From Planctomycetota bacterium (lineage in GTDB: Bacteria; Planctomycetota; UBA1135; GCA-002686595): a stretch of DNA of 64,000 nt. The stretch spans positions 295,108 to 359,107 of the forward strand of contig JACKHT010000003.1 of the NCBI GenBank assembly GCA_020638855.1, given 5' to 3'. Position 1 is the first letter of the stretch. The number at the start of each line of letters is the position of its first letter. The notes beneath the pieces were generated by a model. That model was not told the DNA's origin. It was given only the letters and a program-made list of their open reading frames with translations, and did no database searches. Made by a program: the position numbers and the translations under genes. This document shows positions 8,881 through 17,461 of the stretch, piece after piece.

Positions 8881-9510
8881 ATGGACAACAGCACCATCCT
8901 ATTCCGCTTTTCGCTCGCCTTCGTGGCCGCGTTTGGCTTTGGCTTGGTGCGGCAACGCATGGGCAAGCCGATTGGCTTCGGCACCTTCATCTTCTTGGCC
9001 TTGGGCTCCTGTGCCCTGGCGATGACGGCCGTCAGCCACAACGAGCAAAACCCGTTGCCGCTGCTCAGCGCCATCATCACCGGCGTGGGCTTTTTGGGCG
9101 CCGGAGCGCTCTTCCGTTCCAACGAACGCGTGGTGGGCTTTACCTCGGCGGCGACGATTTGGATCTTTGCCGTTTTGGGCATGACCATCGGCGTGGGCGA
9201 GTACCTGATCGCCGGATTGGTGTTTGGTTCGATTGCCACCGTGTCCTTGGTCGACCGCTGGTTGGAGACCCATTGGGTGGGGGCGCACAATCGCAAGTTG
9301 TCGGTCGAAGTGTCCTTGGACATCACCGATTCTGACTTGAGCGAGCTCGGGCTTCCCCCGCGTGCATCCGCCCAATTGGTCGAGTTCGATCGCGAGGCCG
9401 GTACCCTGCGTTTGACGTACTTGGTCAAGCGCCCTCCCCAGGAAGCCAGCAGCTTTGTGAATCGACTGGCGGAGAGCAAGTGGGTGCGCCGTTCGAGCAT
9501 CGAGACGTAA
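8881..9510 (+). CDS. MgtC/SapB-family membrane protein
   Basis: The start is ATG 8881 (MDNSTILFRFSLAFVAAFGF); an ATG at 8830 would add 17 unlikely residues. Four to five membrane helices cover the first ~125 residues, with the diagnostic GVGFLGAGALFR and GFTSAATIW motifs of MgtC-type proteins. A soluble tail of about 75 residues follows (VEVSLDITDSDLSELG). MgtC proteins modulate ion or membrane-potential homeostasis under Mg2+ limitation, but no Mg2+-responsive leader is visible here. The TAA stop (9508-9510) takes its last two bases from the end of a MITE-like palindrome, so the C-terminus may have been set by that insertion. Confidence 0.88.
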   Translation: MDNSTILFRFSLAFVAAFGFGLVRQRMGKPIGFGTFIFLALGSCALAMTAVSHNEQNPLPLLSAIITGVGFLGAGALFRSNERVVGFTSAATIWIFAVLGMTIGVGEYLIAGLVFGSIATVSLVDRWLETHWVGAHNRKLSVEVSLDITDSDLSELGLPPRASAQLVEFDREAGTLRLTYLVKRPPQEASSFVNRLAESKWVRRSSIET

Positions 9511-9587
9511 CTGCCTGGGTTGCGTGTGGAAGCTCGCTCTCGCTATGAGTTCCTGGGGAAGAGCTTCCACACGCAACCCAGGCAGTT
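9509..9587. mobile_element. 79-bp MITE-like palindrome sharing ends with the IS at 52999-54198
   Basis: Perfect 27-bp inverted arms at 9509-9535 (aactgcctgggttgcgtgtg...) and 9561-9587 enclose a 25-bp loop. The arm matches the right terminal repeat of the insertion sequence at 52999-54198 at about 23 of 25 positions. The natural reading is a non-autonomous, transposase-lacking derivative. No target-site duplication is evident. As RNA it would form a very strong hairpin, so it may also terminate mgtC transcription. Confidence 0.8.
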
Positions 9588-9722
9588 CCCCTTGAGACAT
9601 AGGGCCTGTGGGTTGGGGGCCGATTCGAGGCAGCCCTCGAAACGGGTCGGTTTGAGCAGATTTCGGTGGATTGGTCCGGGATCCTGCCTACGCTGTTTCG
9701 CCCAAAACCCGGGCGAACCACG

Positions 9723-11288
9723 ATGCTGCGACTCTTCTTACCGACCCAAGACCCCAATTTTCGGCTGCGCAGCGACCTTTTGTCCGGTTTGACGGTGGCC
9801 CTGGCCCTGGTCCCCGAGGCGGTGGCCTTTGCCTTCGTGGCCGGAGTCGAGCCCCTGGTCGGCTTGTACGCGGCGTTCCTGATGGGGTTGATCACCTCGG
9901 TCTTTGGCGGCCGGCCGGGCATGATCTCGGGAGCCACGGGCGCGATTGCGGTCGTGTTGGTTTCGTTGGTGTCGGAACACGGCTTGGGCTACATGCTGGC
10001 CGCCATCGTGTTGATGGGGGTGTTGCAGGTCTTGGCCGGGGTTCTGCACCTGGGCAAGTTCATCCGCATGGTGCCCCATCCGGTCATGTTGGGATTTGTG
10101 AATGGCTTGGCCATCGTCATTTTCCTGGCGCAACTCGGGCAATTCCAAGTCCGGGGCGCCAACGGATCCTTCGAGTGGATGGCGGGTAAGGAGCTGTACA
10201 CCATGCTGGGACTGGTGGGGCTGACGATGGCGATCATCGTGCTCCTTCCGCGTCTCACCAAGGTTGTGCCTGCTTCGCTCGTGGCGATTTTGGTGGTGAC
10301 CGGGTTGGTGGCGGGGACCGGTATCTCCTCGCCCACCATTGTGGATTCCCTGCGGGCCATGACGGGGGATCCGAATGCTTCCTTGGCCGGTGGGTTTCCG
10401 GTGTTTGGCGTCCCCGACGTTCCGTGGAGCTGGGCCACCCTACGGATTCTCTTGCCCTATGCGGTCATCCTGGCTTCGGTAGGTCTGATCGAGTCGCTCT
10501 TGACGCTGACTTTGGTAGACGAGATCACGGAAACCCGCGGCCGGGGCAACCGCGAGTGCATGGCTCAGGGGGCCGCCAACATTGCATGCGGCTTCTTCGG
10601 GGCCATGGGCGGCTGCGCCATGATCGGGCAGAGCATGATCAACATCCAGTCCGGTGGGCGCGGGCGAACCTCGGGGATCACCGCGTCGCTGGCGCTTCTG
10701 GGTTCGATTCTGTTTGGTTCGGCGTTGATCGAGCACATCCCCGTGGCGGCCCTGGTGGGGGTGATGTTCATGGTGGTCATCGGTACCTTCGCTTGGTCCA
10801 GCATCCGCGTGATGCACAAGGTGCCCCGTTCGGACGCCTTTGTGATCGTGCTGGTTTCGGCGGTTACGGTGATGAGCGACCTGGCGATCGCCGTGTTCGT
10901 GGGAGTGATCGTTTCCGCCTTGGTGTTCGCCTGGAAGCACGCCAAGGTGATGCATTCGATCAGCCATGTGGACGAACATGGATCCAAGATCCACCTATTG
11001 CGGGGGCCCTTGTTCTTCGGCTCCTGCAAGAGCTTCTTGGAGCTGTTCGATCCCAAGAACGACCCCCAGGATGTGATCATCGACTTCCAACACGCCCGGG
11101 TCTCCGACCACTCGGCCATCGAAGCGATCGATACCCTGGCCGAGCGCTACCTGGCCTGCGGCAAGGAGTTGCATCTCCGTCACCTGAGTCCGGAGTGCAC
11201 CAAACTGCTGCACAAGGCCGGCAACATGGTCGAAGTCAACGTGATCGAGGATCCGCGCTACTTCATCGCTAGCGACGAGCTGGGTTGA
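9723..11288 (+). CDS. SulP-family inorganic anion transporter with STAS domain
   Basis: The start at ATG 9723 (MLRLFLPTQDPNFRLRSDLL) gives 521 residues; an upstream TTG/GTG-type start at 9666 is less likely. The transmembrane core includes LALVPEAVAFAFVAGVEPLV, SGATGAIAVVLVSLV and LGFVNGLAIVIFLAQL, typical SulP signatures. The C-terminal ~95 residues form a cytoplasmic STAS domain (DVIIDFQHARVSDHSAIEAI). SulP members carry sulfate, bicarbonate or other anions, and the substrate cannot be read from sequence. The cysD/cysNC sulfate-activation genes lie 18 kb away, so sulfate is possible but unproven. Confidence 0.92.
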   Translation: MLRLFLPTQDPNFRLRSDLLSGLTVALALVPEAVAFAFVAGVEPLVGLYAAFLMGLITSVFGGRPGMISGATGAIAVVLVSLVSEHGLGYMLAAIVLMGVLQVLAGVLHLGKFIRMVPHPVMLGFVNGLAIVIFLAQLGQFQVRGANGSFEWMAGKELYTMLGLVGLTMAIIVLLPRLTKVVPASLVAILVVTGLVAGTGISSPTIVDSLRAMTGDPNASLAGGFPVFGVPDVPWSWATLRILLPYAVILASVGLIESLLTLTLVDEITETRGRGNRECMAQGAANIACGFFGAMGGCAMIGQSMINIQSGGRGRTSGITASLALLGSILFGSALIEHIPVAALVGVMFMVVIGTFAWSSIRVMHKVPRSDAFVIVLVSAVTVMSDLAIAVFVGVIVSALVFAWKHAKVMHSISHVDEHGSKIHLLRGPLFFGSCKSFLELFDPKNDPQDVIIDFQHARVSDHSAIEAIDTLAERYLACGKELHLRHLSPECTKLLHKAGNMVEVNVIEDPRYFIASDELG

Positions 11289-11480
11289 GCGGAAGGGGCA
11301 GCCCCGGGGTGCTTAGTGGGCTGGAGCTGCGCTAGGCCAGGGCCTCGACAGCGAGAATGCGCGTACAATTTGCTGCCATCGCGCGAATTCCCAACACGCT
11401 CCTAGCCGGAAAGGCGTACGGTCGAGAGGCGGGGTGTGCCGTCCGATGCCCCTCGACCTTGGTTTCGCCCAGGCAGTACC

Positions 11481-11690
11481 ATGAACTTTGAGCTCAACAA
11501 CCTGATCGCCGGTTTCCTGTTTGGCAGCATCGGGATGGTGGCGTTTGTCTACGGCAAGCGCATGGTCCAGTGGTCCACCATGTTCCTTGGGATGGCGCTC
11601 ATGGCGTTTCCCTACCTGATCGAAGACACGCTCTGGGTGTACATTGTTGGGGTGGTCTTGACCGCCTGTTTGTTTGTGTTCCGCGGATAG
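11481..11690 (+). CDS. Small two-helix membrane protein (69 aa)
   Basis: The start is ATG 11481 (MNFELNNLIAGFLFGSIGM); an in-frame ATG at 11436 would add 15 residues. Two or three hydrophobic stretches are separated by a basic YGKRMVQWS turn, and PYLIEDTLWVYIVGVVL closes the chain. It resembles small conserved membrane proteins sometimes labelled amino acid transport protein, with no experimental function that I know of. It sits between sulP and the potassium channel gene on the same strand. Confidence 0.7.
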   Translation: MNFELNNLIAGFLFGSIGMVAFVYGKRMVQWSTMFLGMALMAFPYLIEDTLWVYIVGVVLTACLFVFRG

Positions 11691-11771
11691 CGGACGCTTC
11701 CGCCAGGCGCGGGCCGATTCCTGGCTGACGGAGTCTGGCATCGGGGGCTCGGCTCGGGCCAAAATGGAACC

Positions 11772-12608
11772 ATGACCGAACCCGAAACGAGTCCCGAGCC
11801 CGTTCGGCCGTTGTCCCCGCGGCGCGAAGCCCTGTGGAGGATCATCTTCCTTTCCGACACCCCTGCGGGTCGGGGTTTCGATGTGGCCTTGCTGATCGCG
11901 ATCGCCGCCAGCGTGCTGGTCGTGATGCTCGAGACGGTCCCGGACATCGCGCGCAACCATGGGGACTTGCTGCGTGGCGCCGAGTGGTTCTTCACCCTTC
12001 TGTTCACGCTCGAACTCGGCGCGCGGTTGTGGGTTTGTCGGCGACCGCTGCGCTACCTGGGGAGCTTCTTCGGCATCGTCGACTTGATCGCGATCGTGCC
12101 GACTTACCTCCAGCTGTTGGTGGTGGGGACCCAGTACCTCGCCGTCGTCCGTATCCTGCGACTCTTGCGCATGTTTCGGGTCTTCAAGATGGCCCACCAC
12201 ATCGGTGAGGCAGGGTTGCTTTTGAACGCGCTAAGGGCCTCCAAGCGCAAGATCTTCGTTTTCCTGCTCGCGGTCATGACCTTGGTGTGCATTGAGGGCA
12301 CCCTGATCTACGTGGTCGAAAGCCGGGCCAATCCCCAGTTTTCGAGCATCCCCCAATCGATCTATTGGGCCATCGTGACCATCACCACCGTCGGGTACGG
12401 GGACATGGCCCCGGTCACCGTGCTGGGTAAGGTCGTGGCGTCGATCATCATGCTCACCGGCTTTGCCATCATCGCGGTTCCCACCGGGGTCGTGACGGCT
12501 GAGCTGGGCAGGGCGATGCGGGTGGACAATCGCCGCTGCGGCGAGTGTGGTTGGAAAGGCCACGACCCGCGTGCTTCGCATTGTTTGCAGTGCGGCGAGG
12601 CCCTCTAG
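11772..12608 (+). CDS. Voltage-gated potassium channel with C-terminal zinc ribbon
   Basis: The 278-residue six-helix channel has an arginine-rich S4 (VVRILRLLRMFRVFKM, ~125-140), a pore helix, and the K+ selectivity filter TTVGYGD at 205-211. The S6 segment (MLTGFAIIAVPTGVVTAELG) is followed by a short tail with four cysteines, Cys256/259 and 271/274 (CGECGWKGHDPRASHCLQC). These look like a zinc ribbon, which is unusual for a minimal Kv-type channel. It acts in the inner membrane. Family confidence is high; a metal-sensing role for the tail is speculation. Confidence 0.93.
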   Translation: MTEPETSPEPVRPLSPRREALWRIIFLSDTPAGRGFDVALLIAIAASVLVVMLETVPDIARNHGDLLRGAEWFFTLLFTLELGARLWVCRRPLRYLGSFFGIVDLIAIVPTYLQLLVVGTQYLAVVRILRLLRMFRVFKMAHHIGEAGLLLNALRASKRKIFVFLLAVMTLVCIEGTLIYVVESRANPQFSSIPQSIYWAIVTITTVGYGDMAPVTVLGKVVASIIMLTGFAIIAVPTGVVTAELGRAMRVDNRRCGECGWKGHDPRASHCLQCGEAL

Positions 12609-12630
12609 AAGGGGGGCCGCAGGGGATGGG

Positions 12631-13977
12631 CTAGGGCTTGTCGGCCAAGGCCCAAAGTTCCGAGTCCCGCCGGCCGGTGATGCCACGCAAGGCGATCAAC
12701 GCCGCAGCTTTGACGCGGTCGTTCGAGCTGGAAAGCTGACGGAGCAGGCCGGGGACCGCAGCCCGGTGTCCGGTTTGGCCCAAGGCCTGGCAAACGGATA
12801 CCTGGAACTCGGGCGATCCCTCTTGGAGCCGTCCCACGAGCTCGGGAACGAACTCGCTGGCGAAGATGCGGTGCTGGCTCAACTGGAAGGCAGCTGCCAG
12901 GGTCTTCCCCTGGTCAAACGATTTGAGCTCTTGCAACGCGTCGCGGCCGTCCGCTTGCCACCAGGTTTGCTCACCCCGATGCCAAGCGGTCCAACGCACC
13001 GGGTCGATGGCGAAACCTCGGCCCGAAAGGCGTCGCAGGGCCAAGTTGGCGTACTCGCGAACTTCTTTGGCTTCGTCTTGCAGCAAGCCGATCAGCGATT
13101 CGACCGATTCGAAATCATCCATACTCCCGAGGCACATGGCGGCTTTGGCGCGGATGGTCGCAGCGTGGTGGCTGAGCAGTCGCTGGATGGGGGTCAGCGA
13201 CAGCCCAGCAGGCAGCACAGGCAGCTCAGCGGCTAGGCGATAGAGGCTCGTCAAGGCTGCGGGATTGGGATCCACGGCCGCCTGGATGCGCCCCATAAGC
13301 AATTCCAGGCTCTCGGGAGTGTGGACTTCGCGCAGCGTTTCGAGCAGGGTTCCTTCGATGGTGGGTGAGACCGCCTCCTCCCAGGCCTCGGCGAGCGACG
13401 CGTAACCACGCTCGTCTCGGACAAGGATCCCCATCACCGCTTTACCAAACCAAAAGTCGATGGCACGCTGCAGTTTGCCCACCGGCGCCGAACCCAGCGC
13501 AAGGGCCAGCGGCATGTCCTCGGCCTTCCCAATCGTCGCCAAAACATGCAGGGCGGTCACTCGGTCGCCCGCTCCGTCTTCGGTGGAGGCAAGCGCCCGT
13601 TGTGCTCGATCCAACGCGTACGGGTCCCGAAGCAGCGACAAAGCCCCCAAAATCGAGGCCATGTGCGCCTCGGAAACTCGTTCGGGGCGATCCGGCTTGC
13701 CAGATTTTTGGGGCCATTCGCCCGAAGCCACCAGGTCCCAAAGCGGTTCCACCGCCTCTCCGCCCAAGCGACTGATTTCCGCAGCGGCCTGGTCTCCGGC
13801 TCGCTCTAGGATCGAATGGATCGCCCGCTGCCCGGATTCGAGCGACGGGTTTTGGTTGGCGATCAGGTTGGGGGCAAGGACCCAACCTGCCAGCGCCGAG
13901 CCCGTGAATAGGGTCAAGGCGAAGGTCAAACCACCGCGTACGAGGGCGTTGCCGTGGGGGCGTTGGAGACTAGGCAT
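12631..13977 (-). CDS. Membrane-anchored HEAT-repeat protein
   Basis: The start is ATG 13975-13977 (MPSLQRPHGNALVRGG). The longer reading to 14166 would overlap the upstream pilin-like gene by 145 bp. A single N-terminal membrane segment (LTFALTLFTGSALAGWVLA) is followed by alpha-helical repeats of HEAT type. Examples are IRAKAAMCLGSMDDFESVES, VREYANLALRRLSG and the terminal VPGLLRQLSSSNDRVKAAAL. HEAT arrays mediate protein binding. It lies 44 bp downstream of the pilin operon on the same strand, so it may be co-transcribed and act on the pilus or secretion apparatus. Confidence 0.75.
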   Translation of the reverse strand: MPSLQRPHGNALVRGGLTFALTLFTGSALAGWVLAPNLIANQNPSLESGQRAIHSILERAGDQAAAEISRLGGEAVEPLWDLVASGEWPQKSGKPDRPERVSEAHMASILGALSLLRDPYALDRAQRALASTEDGAGDRVTALHVLATIGKAEDMPLALALGSAPVGKLQRAIDFWFGKAVMGILVRDERGYASLAEAWEEAVSPTIEGTLLETLREVHTPESLELLMGRIQAAVDPNPAALTSLYRLAAELPVLPAGLSLTPIQRLLSHHAATIRAKAAMCLGSMDDFESVESLIGLLQDEAKEVREYANLALRRLSGRGFAIDPVRWTAWHRGEQTWWQADGRDALQELKSFDQGKTLAAAFQLSQHRIFASEFVPELVGRLQEGSPEFQVSVCQALGQTGHRAAVPGLLRQLSSSNDRVKAAALIALRGITGRRDSELWALADKP

Positions 13978-14021
13978 GGTGCGGAAAAAGGCGTTGGGTG
14001 GGTTGGGAGCCGAAACAAACG

Positions 14022-15491
14022 TCACTGGGTGGCGCTGACTCGCCAGCAGCGCAGGGTCCAGTCGCTGCGGGACGAGGTGCTGCCGGGGAAACCGGGCAAG
14101 CCCAAGACGCCATCTTCGATGCGCGAGTCGTAGGTGACTTCCATGGGTTCGTGACCCCCGGACCAATCGCGGTTGACGCGGACTTGCTCACCCGCGGAGA
14201 GGAATCCGTCCACGGAAAAGGCCAACGGATCGCCGGCACCAGAGTTCCGCACGTGATCCTCGAAATGGTTTTCCGCGTACAAAAAGCCTTGGATGTCGCC
14301 GATCGGACCGCCGTTGGGGTCCCCAAAGAAGATGTTGCCACTGCCTTCCGCTTTGCCCTGGTAGATGCCGTCTCCATCGTCGTGCAGGATCGGCTCGCCC
14401 ACGTCGTACTGGTTGTCGCCGTCGAGGTCGGTGTAGCTTTCGCCGTCGCTCATGGCCACGAACAGCACACCATCCTTGTTGGGGTCGTACACGAAGTTGT
14501 CGGCAAAGTAGATGTTGCCTTTGACCACGATGGTGATGACCGTTCCTTCGGGGGGGCTGTTGATGATCGAGCTGGTGGTCCCGTCGGGTTCGATCCAGAG
14601 GTTGCCTTCCACGTAGTAGACCTTGCGGTTGCCCGCCGCCGGCACCGAGATCCGACTCAGGCTGGATCCTTCGTAGGGATCGCCCAGGAAGTAATTCGTG
14701 TTGTCGAACGCAAAACCCGCCGAGGTCGCAAGGTCCGTTCGGAAGTTCTTGACGAAGATATGCCGGGGGTCTGTCGAAGGCAGCCGCCCGCTGCCATCGA
14801 AGGTCGTCGTTGCATCGATGTGGAAGTCGGCCGTAGACGCGTAGTTCATGGCGGCCAAGTCGGGCCCATGAACGGCCGGAGCGTGCTCGAACTCGTTCCC
14901 AGTGATCGGATTGCCCGTGATTTCACCGGTCGCGGTCGCATCGCCGACGACTTCAGAGTCTTCGGTCAAATCGACGTCCCCGCCAATGAAGATCTTGCCT
15001 TGGATCGTATCGGCCGAGGATCCTGTACCTCCCATGTGGAAGTCATAGCCTGCGTCCCCGCTATGGTTGCCCGCGTACACCGCGAAGTCGCGCAGCGAAA
15101 GCGGCTCTTCGAAGTTGCCCGTGACGGTGACCTTTTGGTTGCCCCTGCGGCCGGTGGCGACCAACGTCAACATGCCAGCGACGTCCTTGGTCCCGGTGAC
15201 CCAGTACGAACCGCCCGGAGAAGCCACCGGCGCGTTTTCGGTGCCCAGGTTGCCAGGGACATCGGTGGCCAAGGTTGGGGCCAACTGGACCAGCGCGTCT
15301 GCCATTCCGGCTTCCGCCACGTACAGCGCACGACGCATGTCGGTCGCGGTGTGGGTCTCTTGGCTCGACGAGATCGACATCATCATGAACGCCGAGCTAG
15401 CTAGCCCCAGGATCACGACCATGATGAGCGCCGGAATCAGCACCATTCCCGTGTCGGGAGCCGGATCAAAGCGACGGATCGTGTTCTTCAA
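14022..15491 (-). CDS. PilX-like pilus/pseudopilus protein with large passenger
   Basis: The 489-residue protein starts at a TTG (15489-15491) that overlaps the TGA of the preceding pilin gene (TTGA), suggesting translational coupling. The N-terminal hydrophobic helix (TGMVLIPALIMVVILG) and the following ALYVAEAGMADALVQL are typical of PilX_N proteins, minor pilus components without a strict prepilin cleavage site. The remaining ~430 residues are Asp/Gly-rich (DGESYTDLDGDNQYDVGE, DPNKDGVLF), suggesting calcium binding and an exported passenger. This is far larger than usual PilX. It is the third gene of a probable pilV-pilW-pilX-type operon (16749 to 14022). Confidence 0.8.
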   Translation of the reverse strand: MKNTIRRFDPAPDTGMVLIPALIMVVILGLASSAFMMMSISSSQETHTATDMRRALYVAEAGMADALVQLAPTLATDVPGNLGTENAPVASPGGSYWVTGTKDVAGMLTLVATGRRGNQKVTVTGNFEEPLSLRDFAVYAGNHSGDAGYDFHMGGTGSSADTIQGKIFIGGDVDLTEDSEVVGDATATGEITGNPITGNEFEHAPAVHGPDLAAMNYASTADFHIDATTTFDGSGRLPSTDPRHIFVKNFRTDLATSAGFAFDNTNYFLGDPYEGSSLSRISVPAAGNRKVYYVEGNLWIEPDGTTSSIINSPPEGTVITIVVKGNIYFADNFVYDPNKDGVLFVAMSDGESYTDLDGDNQYDVGEPILHDDGDGIYQGKAEGSGNIFFGDPNGGPIGDIQGFLYAENHFEDHVRNSGAGDPLAFSVDGFLSAGEQVRVNRDWSGGHEPMEVTYDSRIEDGVLGLPGFPGSTSSRSDWTLRCWRVSATQ

Positions 15492-16147
15492 GAGCTCGGA
15501 TTCCTCAGGGTGACCCTGGTTTCAGAAGTACGGATGATGGAATTGCCATCGGGCCCGATGCGCTCGAGCGAGAGTCGAATGGACAGGGTTTGGCCGTTGA
15601 TTTCGAAGCAGAGACCGGGCTCGTCGATGAGGCCGTTGCCGTTGTCATCCAAGCCGTTCGGTAGCTCGCCCTCAAGGAGGCTGCGCACCCCGTGGGCAAT
15701 GATCACCTCGGTCTCATCCGGAAGCATCGAGTTCTCCACCCAGACCACCATTCCCTCGTCGACCAGGCCGTTCCCATCGTTGCCGATGCCATCGGCCAGC
15801 TCGTTGGGCTCCAAGCGGAACTCCAGGCGCCCCGCGGGCCCCCAAACGATCGCGTCGCCGACAAAGTCCAGAGCCTTTTGGTACGAAATGCCTGCGGTCG
15901 ATGCCGGAGCCGCAGGGCGCGGATCCACCGTGCCGAGCCCCGAGCCGGTCACGGTCCAAGCCAGACGGTTGAGCGTGCGGCTGACTTGGGTTTCGGTATC
16001 CGAGATCGCCGCACCTAGCTCGCGCGCGTGCATACCGGAGGTTACCGCTTGCAAGGTTCCTCCCAGCAAGATCGTGGCGACGCAGGCGACGATCAGCATC
16101 TCGATCAGGGTGAAGCCGCGTTGGGAGGCGTGGTTGCGCTGCTGCAT
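15488..16147 (-). CDS. PilW-like prepilin
   Basis: The start is ATG 16145-16147. The short basic leader MQQRNHASQRG precedes a type III prepilin cleavage motif, G|FTLIEMLIVACVATILLGG, with Glu at +5. The rest (219 aa in total) includes two Asp/Asn/Gly-rich loops, ELADGIGNDGNGLVDEG and NGLDDNGNGLIDEPG, which look like metal-binding spacers. The gene starts 2 bp after the stop of the upstream prepilin and overlaps the next gene by 3-4 bp, so the three form a tight operon. It is probably a minor pilin or pseudopilin of type IV pili or type II secretion. No assembly ATPase or prepilin peptidase gene lies in the window. Confidence 0.85.
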   Translation of the reverse strand: MQQRNHASQRGFTLIEMLIVACVATILLGGTLQAVTSGMHARELGAAISDTETQVSRTLNRLAWTVTGSGLGTVDPRPAAPASTAGISYQKALDFVGDAIVWGPAGRLEFRLEPNELADGIGNDGNGLVDEGMVVWVENSMLPDETEVIIAHGVRSLLEGELPNGLDDNGNGLIDEPGLCFEINGQTLSIRLSLERIGPDGNSIIRTSETRVTLRNPSS

Positions 16148-16149
16148 GG

Positions 16150-16749
16150 TCAAATGCCCCCCAGAAGCGAACTCAGGGTGACGCGCGATCCACCAGGCCA
16201 GGTGACTTCGATCTTCACTGGAAGTACGCGGTAGTCTCCTGCATGGTTGAGGCCGTCGATCACCCCGTCTCCGTTGAGATCGCGGGGCATTCCTAGCGAG
16301 GGATCCACCACGTCTTCGCGCAGCACGCCGGGGAAGCCCGGCAACGTCGGGAATTCGATCGTTCCCAGCACGCCGTCCGCGTTGTTGGCCTGCCAGCTCG
16401 AACGGGCGATCACGAAGTTCCCTCCGGGGGCCGGCAAGCCGCCGTCGTCGGCGGGATCGTTGTTGTAGGCGGCGAAAACGCGTCCTAAGTCTTCGGCATA
16501 CAGGGTTTCGAGCATGCCTTGCGCGATCTCGCTGCCCACCGCGGACCGGCGGCTGGTGGCGTTGACTTGTAGACCCGACAGGATCGTGCTGAGGAACCCT
16601 CCCAGGGCCACCACCAGCACCACGCCCGTGATCATGACTTCGACGAGCGAGAACCCGGCCTGTGGGGTGGGGGGCGCCGAGCCACGGCCCTTGCGGCAGC
16701 AGCGTGCGGGCACTCGGCCAGCTATTCCGACATCCAATGGGGAATCCAT
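16150..16749 (-). CDS. PilV-like prepilin
   Basis: The probable start is ATG 16747-16749 (199 aa); an upstream start at 16779 is open. A leader of about 31 residues ends in PTPQAG|FSLVEVMITGVVLVVALGG, a prepilin cleavage and methylation motif with Glu at +5. The mature part carries GRVFAAYNNDPADDGGLPAP and DLNGDGVIDGLNHAGDYRV, the latter a DxNxDG-type calcium loop. It is the first gene of the three-gene minor-pilin operon. A 213-bp intergenic space separates it from the divergent HAMP gene and presumably holds both promoters. Confidence 0.83.
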   Translation of the reverse strand: MDSPLDVGIAGRVPARCCRKGRGSAPPTPQAGFSLVEVMITGVVLVVALGGFLSTILSGLQVNATSRRSAVGSEIAQGMLETLYAEDLGRVFAAYNNDPADDGGLPAPGGNFVIARSSWQANNADGVLGTIEFPTLPGFPGVLREDVVDPSLGMPRDLNGDGVIDGLNHAGDYRVLPVKIEVTWPGGSRVTLSSLLGGI

Positions 16750-16962
16750 GACCCGTGGATCGACTCGCTGGAGCTGCAAACTTGACGGCAGCTAAGCCTT
16801 GGTAGCCCGTGGGCCAAATCGGGAGCCGATCCCTGGGCCCCAACCACGTTGTCCGGCGCTCACAAGTTGGGTTCAGTTTCCAGCGACTACCTGCCGACAC
16901 TCGTTTCGGCCGACCCGGGGCCCGCCCCCTGGACCTTCCCCCCGGCCGAGAGCGGAGATGTT

Positions 16963-17424
16963 ATGACCCAAGCGAAGCGCAAGAAGTTCCTCATTCACCC
17001 CCGGTTGCAGTTGATGACGGTAGCCGTTTTCCTAGCCGTGGGCGCGCTATATGTCTCGCTCGAAGCCACCTTGTTGCTGCGATCGGTGCGTGAAGTGGGC
17101 GCCAACCACCCCAATGGAACCGAGATCGTCGCCGAGCTGCTTTCGCTCTTGCGTTTCAATCTGATGGCCGTGCTGCTGGTCATCGTACCGTTGACCGTGG
17201 TGCTCGGGGTCTTCCTGACGCACCGCATTGTGGGGCCGATCCATCGTTTCGAGGAGCACCTACGCGCAATCGTGCGCGGCGAGAATCCCGGAGCGTGCCA
17301 GTTGCGTTCCGGCGATGAGCTCCAAGATTTCTGCAAGTTGCTCAACCAGGCCACCGATACCCTGCGCCAAGGCGCTGTGGCGTCCTCGGCCCAGACGGAA
17401 GCCCCCGTCAAGCGCTCTGCTTGA
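16963..17424 (+). CDS. Two-helix HAMP-domain membrane protein
   Basis: The start is ATG 16963 (MTQAKRKKFLIHPRLQLM); longer readings back to 16849 are possible but add no domain. The 153-residue protein has helix 1 (VAVFLAVGALYVSLEATLLL), a ~25-residue periplasmic stretch, helix 2 (LMAVLLVIVPLTVVLGVFL), then a HAMP linker (HRIVGPIHRFEEHLRAIVRG) and a short tail. No kinase, MCP or cyclase output domain follows, so it may be a partner subunit. Similar short HAMP proteins are found beside pilin genes in other bacteria; here it is divergent from the pilin operon. Confidence 0.8.
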   Translation: MTQAKRKKFLIHPRLQLMTVAVFLAVGALYVSLEATLLLRSVREVGANHPNGTEIVAELLSLLRFNLMAVLLVIVPLTVVLGVFLTHRIVGPIHRFEEHLRAIVRGENPGACQLRSGDELQDFCKLLNQATDTLRQGAVASSAQTEAPVKRSA

Positions 17425-17461
17425 GCCTGCAACGCCCGCCGGCTACGGGCAAATCGATCCG

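Noticed and set aside
13998..15404. 468-residue open frame on the plus strand
   Set aside because: Antisense to the PilX-like gene; no recognisable domain.
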